31,565 nt of DNA, from the NCBI GenBank assembly GCA_040081075.1, contig JBEBHJ010000042.1, forward strand, positions 1 to 31,565, written 5' to 3'. The stretch is from JANJUB01 sp040081075. GTDB lineage: Bacteria; Armatimonadota; Fimbriimonadia; Fimbriimonadales; Fimbriimonadaceae. The position numbers were made by a program, and so were the translations under genes. Positions within the stretch are counted from its first letter, which is position 1; each line of letters begins with the position of its first letter. Shown here one piece after another: positions 15,058-22,535 of this stretch. The notes under the pieces are model-generated. The model was not told the DNA's origin, ran no database searches, and worked only from the letters and a program-made list of their open reading frames with translations.

Positions 15058-16119
15058 TTATAGGGCCGCGATAATTGCGCTACCCATCTCGGAGGTCGAA
15101 ACGACCCGGGAGCCTAGTTCAACAATATCCGCGGTTCGCACACCGGACTCCAGCGCAGATTCGATGGCGGCTTCAATTCGATTCGCCGACTCCGTATCGC
15201 CGAACGTGTATTTGAGCATCATTCCTGCGCTAAGGATCGTCGCGATGGGATTCGCCTTGCCTTGTCCCGCAATGTCGGGAGCGGAGCCATGAATAGGCTC
15301 GTAAAGGCCGAATGTCCGCCCATCTTTCGGGTCAGACAGGGAAGCGCTCGGGAGCAAGCCTAGGGAGCCGGTGATCATGGAAGCTTCATCGCTCAAAATA
15401 TCGCCAAACATGTTCTCAGTGAGAATCACGTCGAACTGCTGCGGATTGCGAACAAGTTGCATCGCACAGTTGTCAACGAGCATGTGGCTCACTTCAACAT
15501 CGGGGTTTTGAGCGGCGAACTCATTAACAATCTCTCGCCAAAGGCGGCTTGTTTCGAGAACATTGGCTTTGTCGACGCTGCAGATCTTTGAGGATCGCTG
15601 GCGCGCAACGTCAAAGGCGACGCGTGTAATTCGCTCAATCTCCGCGCGGGAGTAAACGCAAGTGTCGATGGCAACGGTGCCCTCGTTCCGACGCTCCCTC
15701 GGCTTTCCAAAGTAGATTCCACCGGTAAGTTCCCGGATGACCACGAGGTCGAGAAGTGCATGCTCAGGTTTCAGGGGACTTGCGCCCGCTAAGGCCGCGA
15801 AAGTCTTTGCCGGTCGCACGTTGGCGTAGAGGTTTAGCTCTGAACGTAAGGGAAGTAGAGCTCCGACCTCAGGCCGCAGTTCCACGGGTAGCTGATCCCA
15901 TTTGGGGCCGCCAACAGCACCAAGCAGCACGGCATCGGCGGAACGACACAAGTCCAATGTTGCTCCGGGAAGCGGGTGACCGGTTGCATCGTAAGCCGCG
16001 CCACCAATAAGAACTTCCTCAAAGTCAAAATCAAGATCAAGGGCTTTCAGCACTCGAATGGCTTCGGCGACGACTTCCGGGCCGATCCCGTCACCGGCGA
16101 GAACTGCTATCTTAGGCAT
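15058..16119 (-). CDS. leuB: 3-isopropylmalate dehydrogenase
   Basis: LeuB oxidises and decarboxylates 3-isopropylmalate with NAD in leucine synthesis. The 353-residue length is standard. Visible family motifs are GDGIGPEVV near the start, the substrate arginines in LRSELNLYANVRPAKT and VVIRELTGGIYFG, the catalytic Tyr in CVYSRAEIERI, and the Lys in SVDKANVLETSRLWRE. The metal aspartates lie in FGDILSDEASM and the NAD signature is YEPIHGSAPDIAGQGKANPI. No other leu gene is adjacent. It is last in a minus-strand run after dnaE and a secreted protein. Its gap of 17 bases contains CATAAT at -12 to -7 from the ATG, so it probably has its own leaderless promoter as well. Confidence 0.96.
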   Translation of the reverse strand: MPKIAVLAGDGIGPEVVAEAIRVLKALDLDFDFEEVLIGGAAYDATGHPLPGATLDLCRSADAVLLGAVGGPKWDQLPVELRPEVGALLPLRSELNLYANVRPAKTFAALAGASPLKPEHALLDLVVIRELTGGIYFGKPRERRNEGTVAIDTCVYSRAEIERITRVAFDVARQRSSKICSVDKANVLETSRLWREIVNEFAAQNPDVEVSHMLVDNCAMQLVRNPQQFDVILTENMFGDILSDEASMITGSLGLLPSASLSDPKDGRTFGLYEPIHGSAPDIAGQGKANPIATILSAGMMLKYTFGDTESANRIEAAIESALESGVRTADIVELGSRVVSTSEMGSAIIAAL

Positions 16120-16125
16120 CCGAAG

Positions 16126-16131
16126 ATTATG
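16126..16131 (-). promoter_or_regulatory. Putative leaderless -10 element of leuB
   Basis: On the minus strand CATAAT covers -12 to -7 from the leuB ATG at 16119. A weak -35 (TTTAAG) stands 17 bases upstream, inside the end of the preceding gene. No Shine-Dalgarno sequence is present before leuB. Confidence 0.4.
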
Positions 16132-16136
16132 GCATC

Positions 16137-16835
16137 TTAGCCCTTCGGCTTAAACATCGGGCCAAGCAGCGCGCGCCATATGGTGTTTTGACCTGGCGTT
16201 AAGATTGCTAGCACGTCCGTGATCGTCTTCCGGCGGACGGATTCGATCTTTGCCTCGGCGGGAGGGCCAAGCGTCCTCATTCGGTCTGAAAACTTCTTTT
16301 GAGCGGCTTCTTGCTCAGCCTTTGTCTTCGGTTGGGCAATTCCTTTACCTGCTTGGGCGCTGGTGTCTCGTTGAATTTTTTCAACGGCCTGCAGGCCACT
16401 TTGAAGCAAACCTTGTATTTTTGTTTTTTGACTTGCGTTCAGGCCAACCCTACTCGCTACCGTCTCGTCCGCAAGTGCGGTTACGCCGATTGCTTGCAGG
16501 CTGATTTCGCGCAACCGCTTTAGCTGGCTGGCATTGAGTGTTGCGAGAACCTTTGTCTTAAGGTCCATTAGCATTTTCATTTCGCGGGCTTGGTCCGGCT
16601 TAGTATTCTTGTTAGCTTTGAGTTTCTTCTCCATTTCCGCGTAATAGGCCTTCTGATCAGAGTTGAACTTGCCGCCATAGGTATTGAGCTTGGCCCGTTG
16701 AGCCTCGGTAATTTTGAGTTCGGTCTGAATGGCCTTGTCTTGCAAAAGCACGATCGACGCGACCTGACCATCAAATGCATCCCCGCATGCAAAAGCGGCG
16801 CAACTAACGACTATGGCGAACAGAAACTTTTTCAT
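16137..16835 (-). CDS. Secreted helical protein with LTxxQ-like motifs
   Basis: A 232-residue exported protein with the signal peptide MKKFLFAIVVSCAAFACGDA. The mature part is Lys/Gln/Ala-rich and mostly helical. It repeats an L.(I/L)(T/N).(A/S)Q motif: LKITEAQRAKL near 40, LNASQLKRL near 100, GLNASQKTKI near 128 and LTPGQNTIW near 218. This resembles the LTxxQ signature of Spy/CpxP-like periplasmic proteins and of helical proteins common in planctomycetes, but the match is only motif-level. It lies 18 bases after dnaE and 17 bases before leuB. No Shine-Dalgarno sequence precedes the ATG; GATAGT covers -12 to -7. Confidence 0.78.
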   Translation of the reverse strand: MKKFLFAIVVSCAAFACGDAFDGQVASIVLLQDKAIQTELKITEAQRAKLNTYGGKFNSDQKAYYAEMEKKLKANKNTKPDQAREMKMLMDLKTKVLATLNASQLKRLREISLQAIGVTALADETVASRVGLNASQKTKIQGLLQSGLQAVEKIQRDTSAQAGKGIAQPKTKAEQEAAQKKFSDRMRTLGPPAEAKIESVRRKTITDVLAILTPGQNTIWRALLGPMFKPKG

Positions 16836-16841
16836 AATGTA

Positions 16842-16847
16842 ACTATC
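16842..16847 (-). promoter_or_regulatory. Putative leaderless -10 element of the 16835 gene
   Basis: GATAGT on the minus strand lies at -12 to -7 from the ATG at 16835, in the 18-base gap after the dnaE stop. It may give the secreted-protein gene a promoter of its own. Inference only. Confidence 0.3.
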
Positions 16848-16853
16848 AGACGA

Positions 16854-19800
16854 TCACGCGATCAAAGCGACCTCATCTTCCGAATATTCTGACGTGTCAC
16901 CACTCATTTCGACACGCGCGCCTGGGACCAGCTTCCTAATTGAACTAACGAGCTCGTCAGATGGTTCCACGGAAATCGGTAAAAACACAGGGAGGTGACT
17001 GTTCGCGGGAAGAACTTGGAGTTGGACTTCGGCGGTTCCTGGGAATCGTCGAAGAATGGCGGCGAGCTCGGAAACCTGACGCTTCGTAGCTTTTGCTATC
17101 TGAACTTGGATTGTTGCCGAACCTGAAGCCGGTAAGTCCAGGCCAAGCTGATCCATCGGAACGATGTCCTCGAGCCTTATCTCATGAGACTTCTCGCCAC
17201 CGCTCCCGGGGCGGTCACGATGCATCACTACTCCAGTGATTTTGACTACCGTATCCTTGATCAGCAAATGCGAGAGCTTTTCGTAGGTTGCAGGGAAGGC
17301 GGTAATGCTGGCTTGCCCGGTGAAGTCTTCCAACGTGAGCGTTGCCATCTTTAGTCCCTTTTGCTTTGTAATCGTCGTGCGAATGCCCGCGATGACGCCC
17401 GCGAGCTTCACCTGCTTGCCTTCGTCAAGCTCTTCAACGGCGGCACACGAATGACTTATTGAAGCGTTGATGAGCCGCTCATAGCCGCGCAGAGGATGGT
17501 CTGAGACATAGATGCCCATGACCTCTTTCTCTTGGCTCAAGATCTCAGTTCGCGAAAGTGGTTCCAAGGTTGGAAGGGGAGGGTAGCTACTGTGGCTTCC
17601 AGCATCTCCGTCGCCAAAAAGTGAATCTTGACCCGCCAAACGATTGCGGTTGGATTGGTCTGCGAAAACCAGCGCCCCTTCTAGAGTTTCGATCAAAACC
17701 CGTCGGTTCGGGCACAAGCAATCTAGTGCGCCCGCCTTAACTAACCCTTCCAAGGCGGTTTTGCTTAGACCGAATGGCCGGAGCCGTTCGGTGAAATTGA
17801 AGAAATGTGTGAACGGCCCTTCCTCTTCTCTGGAACGGATGATTGCTTCGGCAATGCCATCGCCAACGCCCTTGATGGCGGCCAATCCGTATCGAATGGC
17901 CTGTGTTTGTTCGTTTGTCTTGGACTTGCCCGAAACCGATTCAATGGTAAAGTCCATCCCGGATGATGCCACGGAAGGAGGAAGCACCGAAATCTTCAGC
18001 CGCCGGCACTCTTCAATACAAGCGACGACGCGCTCTTCTTTGACTCGGTAGGCGGCAAGCAGGGCGGCCATGTATTCCACCGTGAAGTTCGCCTTCAGGA
18101 AAGCCGTTTGATAGGCAAGAACTCCATAGCAAACGGCGTGGGCTTTGTTAAACGCATAATCCGCAAAGGGAATCAGCAACTCCCAAACACGGTTCCCAAC
18201 CTCTTCCGGAACTTCCCGTTGGCGGCACCCATCAAGGAACTCCACCTTCATTGAGTCCATGGCCTTCTTGTCCTTCTTGCCCATCGCTCGGCGGAGCAGG
18301 TCTCCTTTCCCCAAACTAAAGCCAGCAAGAGCCTGGGCGATTTTCTGAACTTGTTCTTGGTAAACAATGATGCCGTAGGTTTCCATCAAGATAGGCTTGA
18401 TGAGATCGTGCATATAGTCGGGTTCCTGGCGTCCATGCTTTACATTGATGAAAGCCGGAATATTCTCCATAGGGCCTGGGCGATAGAGGGCAACCATAGC
18501 CGACAGCTCGTGCACGTTTTGAGGCTTGAGTTCCTTGACATAGCGGGTCATTCCGCCAGATTCCAATTGGAACACTCCAACCGTTTCTGCACGTCCCAAC
18601 ATCTCATAGGCAAGCGGATCGTCTAGGGGAATGCTTTGGATTCCATGTTTCAGCAGATACGCCGCCTTTTCAGCTTTGGGAGCGATGGTCAGGTCCAGGC
18701 TCGCGGGCGCATCGCCGAACTCCTGCGAGCGCAGATTGGCGAGGGTTTTCGATATGACGGTGAGGTTTGAGAGGCCCAGGAAGTCCATCTTGAGAAGGCC
18801 GATCTTCTCCAGAATCCCCATCTCAAACGCGGTAACCGGTAGGCCCTCGTTTGAGCGGTAAAGGGGAATATGATCCACGAGCGGTTCGCGCGAAATGACG
18901 ACTCCCGCCGCGTGAACTCCGCAGTTTCGAGCGAGGCCCTCGACGGTTTTGGCGGAGTCAACAACGGCTTTGACCCGGTCCTCGCCTTGGTACAGACTCC
19001 GGAACTCGGCAACCTCTTTCATCGCTTTGGCGATGCTCATTCCCGGCATTGTTGGAATGGTCTTGCAGATGCGATCCGTTTCTTGAGGTGTGTAGCCGAG
19101 GGCTCGTCCGCAGTCCTTTATCGCCGCCTTCGCTCCCAGAGTTCCAAAGGTCACGATTTGGGCTACATGCTCAGAGCCATATTTTTCGTTGACGTAACGA
19201 ATCATCTCGTCTCTACGTGTGTCCTCAAAGTCCATGTCTATGTCGGGCATGGAAATGCGCTCTGGATTCAGAAACCGCTCGAAAGTCAAGTCGTAATCCA
19301 GCGGATTGATGTCTGTTATGCCGATGCTGTATGCAACTAGAGATGCCGCTGCTGACCCGCGTACACCAAAGTTTATGCCTGTTCTTCGTGCATGCTCGGC
19401 GAACTCTCGAACCAATAAGAAATACGAACCAAATCCGGTGTTTTCGATGATCCCAAGTTCAAAATTCAGGCGTTCTTGAGCGCGTTCATCGGCATGAGGC
19501 ATCCTCTTGACCAGCAGATCCGCCGAAATTTCGCGCAGATACTGATCAACGGAGTAGCCTTCGGGCAAGTCGGGATCGGGCATGTTGGCTTGTTGCTTAC
19601 CCAACTGCACATCGCACATTTCGGCGATCGAAGTGGTGTTTTCGAGTGCTTCCGGCGTTTCTCCGAATATCTCCGCCATCTCCTCGGGCGACTTGATGTA
19701 AAACTCGTCAGTTGAGAACTTAAACCGTTTTTCATCGCTAACTTGGGCACCCGTTTGAATACACAGGAGAACATCGTGCGGTTGCGCATCTGTCTTGCAC

Positions 19801-20429
19801 AGATAGTGGGCGTCATTCGTACATACTAACGGCAAGTTGAGCTGCTTAGAGATTTTGATCAGCCCATCGCGGATTTGCGCTTGTTCAGGAATTCGGTGGT
19901 TCTGGAGTTCGACAAAGTAGTTTCCTGGCCCAAAAATCTCGGCGTATTGTCCGGCCAAATACTGGGCCTTATCGTATTCGCCTTTGAGCAGAAGCTGGCA
20001 TACTTCGGAGCCCAAACACGTTGTTGTTCCCACAAGGCCTGCGCTGTACGTTCGGAGCAATTCGTGATCAATCCGCGGCCGGTAGTAATATCCCTGCAGC
20101 GCGGCGATTGTGGCGAGTTTGCAGAGGTTTCGATAGCCCTGTAGATCCTTGGCGATCAGCAACTGATGAAAACTATCCTTCTCCTCGCCCCGGCCACGCG
20201 ATTTGTGGTCGGCCGTGATATAGGCTTCCATGCCGATGAGCGGCTTAATGCCCTGCTTTTCGCACTCCAGGTAGAACTCCATCACGCCAAACATAACGCC
20301 GTGGTCGGTGATAGCGAGGGCCTCCATACCCAGCTCTTTTGCCTTCGATACCATCTCAGGAATTCTGTTCGCGCCATCCAGCAAGCTGTATTCGGTGTGA
20401 TTGTGGATGTGGCAAAAGCGCGGGGTCAT
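16854..20429 (-). CDS. dnaE: DNA polymerase III alpha subunit
   Basis: The replicative polymerase subunit, 1191 residues, a normal length for DnaE. The N-terminal PHP domain starts HIHNHTEYS (7-15) with TDHG at 41-44. The catalytic core carries PDIDMDFED (395-403) and the third-aspartate block LLKMDFLGLSNL. The helix-hairpin-helix region includes AAIKGVGDGIAEAI. An OB fold near the C-terminus reads VKLAGVIAGIRTTITKQKG...MATLTLEDFTGQ. The short end (YSEDEVALIA) lacks an extended tau-binding tail. It is the first gene of a minus-strand run. The 115-base gap to the divergent prepilin gene holds CACAAT about 25 bases before the ATG, a possible -10. Confidence 0.97.
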   Translation of the reverse strand: MTPRFCHIHNHTEYSLLDGANRIPEMVSKAKELGMEALAITDHGVMFGVMEFYLECEKQGIKPLIGMEAYITADHKSRGRGEEKDSFHQLLIAKDLQGYRNLCKLATIAALQGYYYRPRIDHELLRTYSAGLVGTTTCLGSEVCQLLLKGEYDKAQYLAGQYAEIFGPGNYFVELQNHRIPEQAQIRDGLIKISKQLNLPLVCTNDAHYLCKTDAQPHDVLLCIQTGAQVSDEKRFKFSTDEFYIKSPEEMAEIFGETPEALENTTSIAEMCDVQLGKQQANMPDPDLPEGYSVDQYLREISADLLVKRMPHADERAQERLNFELGIIENTGFGSYFLLVREFAEHARRTGINFGVRGSAAASLVAYSIGITDINPLDYDLTFERFLNPERISMPDIDMDFEDTRRDEMIRYVNEKYGSEHVAQIVTFGTLGAKAAIKDCGRALGYTPQETDRICKTIPTMPGMSIAKAMKEVAEFRSLYQGEDRVKAVVDSAKTVEGLARNCGVHAAGVVISREPLVDHIPLYRSNEGLPVTAFEMGILEKIGLLKMDFLGLSNLTVISKTLANLRSQEFGDAPASLDLTIAPKAEKAAYLLKHGIQSIPLDDPLAYEMLGRAETVGVFQLESGGMTRYVKELKPQNVHELSAMVALYRPGPMENIPAFINVKHGRQEPDYMHDLIKPILMETYGIIVYQEQVQKIAQALAGFSLGKGDLLRRAMGKKDKKAMDSMKVEFLDGCRQREVPEEVGNRVWELLIPFADYAFNKAHAVCYGVLAYQTAFLKANFTVEYMAALLAAYRVKEERVVACIEECRRLKISVLPPSVASSGMDFTIESVSGKSKTNEQTQAIRYGLAAIKGVGDGIAEAIIRSREEEGPFTHFFNFTERLRPFGLSKTALEGLVKAGALDCLCPNRRVLIETLEGALVFADQSNRNRLAGQDSLFGDGDAGSHSSYPPLPTLEPLSRTEILSQEKEVMGIYVSDHPLRGYERLINASISHSCAAVEELDEGKQVKLAGVIAGIRTTITKQKGLKMATLTLEDFTGQASITAFPATYEKLSHLLIKDTVVKITGVVMHRDRPGSGGEKSHEIRLEDIVPMDQLGLDLPASGSATIQVQIAKATKRQVSELAAILRRFPGTAEVQLQVLPANSHLPVFLPISVEPSDELVSSIRKLVPGARVEMSGDTSEYSEDEVALIA

Positions 20430-20544
20430 GTCGGGTCAGGAGAGGCATCAATTGTGACGGAAAATGGCGGCAAAATGCGGCGCACAATTTCACCGCGTTT
20501 TTGCCGGGGAGCTTCGGTCCACGAAATGGAAAAAAGACTGTGGA

Positions 20545-20970
20545 ATGACTTTCAGGCGTGGATTCACCCTCGTAGAATTGCTGATTGTCATCATTATCAT
20601 TGCCGTCCTAACGGCCATCGCAGCCCCAAAATTTGCCAATAAGAAGGTCTCCGCGCAGGAATCGGCGGCGCGCAGCGATTTGAAAAATATTAGAAATGCA
20701 ATCGCGCGATTCTATAATGACACGGGTCTATATCCGAACTCCGAGAACGACTTGACCGCGAAAACACGCCCGACCGACGGCGTATATTGGAATGGCTCGT
20801 CGTGGGTAACCGCCCCAGTTCCAAATACATGGAGCGGTCCGTATATCTACAAGTATCCGAGTTGCCCCATAGCTGACTATTCCTACGAGGCCGTTCGCGT
20901 TGGTACGGCGCGCGACGTACGGATTAAGCCAGATAATGAGGGTGGTTCAAACCCATACCGCTTTTGGTGA
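20545..20970 (+). CDS. Prepilin-type protein (type IV pilin / PulG-like pseudopilin)
   Basis: A 141-residue protein. The class III leader MTFRRG is followed by FTLVELLIVIIIIAVLTAIA, so prepilin peptidase would cut after Gly6 and methylate Phe; the Glu at +5 is present. The globular part has the G-type pseudopilin features: a long helix (SARSDLKNIRNAIARFYNDT), then GLYPNSENDL and the YIYKYPS block. The frame is open up to 20464, but residues before the leader would spoil the signal, so ATG 20545 is chosen; only a weak purine run precedes it. No secretion or pilus assembly gene is next to it. Its stop is 1 base from the convergent flagellin stop. Confidence 0.85.
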   Translation: MTFRRGFTLVELLIVIIIIAVLTAIAAPKFANKKVSAQESAARSDLKNIRNAIARFYNDTGLYPNSENDLTAKTRPTDGVYWNGSSWVTAPVPNTWSGPYIYKYPSCPIADYSYEAVRVGTARDVRIKPDNEGGSNPYRFW

Positions 20971-20971
20971 A

Positions 20972-22426
20972 CTATTGACCCCGAAGCAAGGATAGGATTG
21001 AGTTAGGTTGTTGGTTCGCCTGGGCGAGTACGGAGATGCCACTCTGCTTGAGAATCTGAAGACGGGTAAACGTCGTCATTTCCGAGGCCATATCGGCATC
21101 ACGAATGTTACTCTCCGAACTCGACAAGTTCTCGTTAGCAACCTCAAGTGAGCGAGACGTTGATTCCAGGAAGTTCTTTTGGAACGAACCCAGTTCGCCG
21201 CGCAGCTGAGCCAATTGTTCGCTCGCGTTGTCGATAATCTTCATTGCTTCTGTTGCGCCAGCCGTGGTGGTTACGTCCAGATCTGCAAGAGTCTTGCCAG
21301 TTACCGCGGCCGTGCCCAGACGGTTTGCGAAGACAACCGGCATTCCAAATGAAGTCGACTGTTCGCCATTGGGTCCGATTTGGAACCGAACGTTGTTCGC
21401 CGTAACTTGTGCCAGGGAAGTTGCGGTTGTGATGTTTGCGTTTCCAGTCTCGGTCATGACAATCACGTTGCCGTAGTTGTCTGTCAGTTTTAAACCTGAG
21501 TCAGCGGATGCGCGTCCACCGGTGAAGGTGACCGTTTGGAGACCTGAATCGGTAAGCGCCGTTACATTGAAAACCCCGTCTGTTCCCGCATCGTTGGCCG
21601 ATGCTACGTTGTTGATGAGGCTCTTGGAGTCAAAAAGGGTGATCTGATGTCCCGCTCCAAACTCAACTTGACGCAACACAATGGTGACGGTAGTAGTTCC
21701 CACAAGCTGCGCTGTCACGCCGGTTGTGCCGGCCGCATCGTTAATCTTGCCGACCAACGATTGAACGGTTTCGGTACCATCAGTTGAAATCGAGAATCCG
21801 TTTACGACGATCGAACCGGAAGTCGTAATGAGGGCGCTGGAGCTGGAGAAGCCCTTACCCATCGTGATGATCGCCTGGTCGGCAGCCGTCACCTTGGAAA
21901 TCGTTACAGCACCGGTTTGGAGGGTTTCGCCCGCAAAGGTGCTACCCATATAGATGCTTGAAGCAAAGGTTGGAGCCGTGATATTGGCCATGATTCCAGC
22001 CGTTCCATCAAGCAATCGCTTCTTGCCAAAAGCAGTGTCCTTCGCAATTCGGTCAATTGAACTAAGAGTTGATCGAATTTGAGTTTGGTTGGCTTGAAGC
22101 GTGCTGGAGTCAACAACGGCACTGTTAGCGGAGTGCACGGCAAGGGCTCTGATGTCCCGTAGAAGACGCTGGACTTCGTCCAAGGCACCTTCAGCCGTCT
22201 TCGTCATGCTTATCGCATCTTGCGTGTTGCGCATGGCTTGGCCGATGCCTCGAAGCTGAGATCGCATCCCTTCGCTAACAATAAGGCCGGCCGGATCATC
22301 GAGCGCACTATTGATGCGCAAGCCGGTGCCGAGCCTCGTGATCGAGGTGTTCATCTCATTATCCACCGAGGAAAGGTTCCTCAGGGCATTCATGGCGGGG
22401 ATATTCGTATTTATTCGCAGACCCAC
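20972..22426 (-). CDS. fliC: Flagellin
   Basis: Flagellar filament protein of 484 residues. The conserved N-terminal D0/D1 part begins LRINTNIPAMNALRNL and includes LGTGLRINSALDDPAGL and AISMTKTAEGALDEVQRLL. The conserved C-terminal part includes ASEQLAQLRGELGSFQK, NLSSSESNIRDADMASEMT and LAQANQQPNSILSLL. The central region (about 150-390) is variable, beta-rich and rich in Thr/Ser/Val, so it probably forms exposed domains. The start is GTG 22426 with GGAG 8 bases upstream. A sigma-28-type promoter lies about 50 bases before it. No other flagellar gene is in the window. Confidence 0.96.
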   Translation of the reverse strand: MGLRINTNIPAMNALRNLSSVDNEMNTSITRLGTGLRINSALDDPAGLIVSEGMRSQLRGIGQAMRNTQDAISMTKTAEGALDEVQRLLRDIRALAVHSANSAVVDSSTLQANQTQIRSTLSSIDRIAKDTAFGKKRLLDGTAGIMANITAPTFASSIYMGSTFAGETLQTGAVTISKVTAADQAIITMGKGFSSSSALITTSGSIVVNGFSISTDGTETVQSLVGKINDAAGTTGVTAQLVGTTTVTIVLRQVEFGAGHQITLFDSKSLINNVASANDAGTDGVFNVTALTDSGLQTVTFTGGRASADSGLKLTDNYGNVIVMTETGNANITTATSLAQVTANNVRFQIGPNGEQSTSFGMPVVFANRLGTAAVTGKTLADLDVTTTAGATEAMKIIDNASEQLAQLRGELGSFQKNFLESTSRSLEVANENLSSSESNIRDADMASEMTTFTRLQILKQSGISVLAQANQQPNSILSLLRGQ

Positions 22427-22438
22427 TGGTTTAACTCC

Positions 22439-22465
22439 AATTGAGAATTTTCAAAAATGTCAATT
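22439..22465 (-). promoter_or_regulatory. Inverted repeat in the flagellin leader next to the ribosome binding site
   Basis: AATTGA (22439-22444) and TCAATT (22460-22465) form 6-base arms around 15 bases. GAATT/AATTC inside offers an alternative stem. The lower arm touches the GGAG ribosome binding site (22435-22438). The leader RNA could fold and affect flagellin translation, as leader structures do in other flagellins. The stems are AT-rich and weak. Confidence 0.35.
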
Positions 22466-22476
22466 CTTCATGTGAT

Positions 22477-22504
22477 TTATCGGAGAAGACGTGGAATAAC
22501 TTTA
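22477..22504 (-). promoter_or_regulatory. Sigma-28 (FliA/WhiG)-type promoter of flagellin
   Basis: On the minus strand TAAAGTTA (22504-22497) is followed after 12 bases by TCCGATAA (22484-22477). The known sigma-28 consensus is TAAAGTTT-N11-GCCGATAA, so 14 of 16 positions match, with one extra spacer base. The transcript would start about 45 bases before the flagellin GTG. Confidence 0.85.
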
Positions 22505-22535
22505 GGTTTGAGGGTTGATTAGGGTGAAAACTGAG

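Noticed and set aside
18870..19340. 156-codon plus-strand frame inside dnaE
   Set aside because: It lies wholly antisense to the conserved polymerase core and shows no family features.
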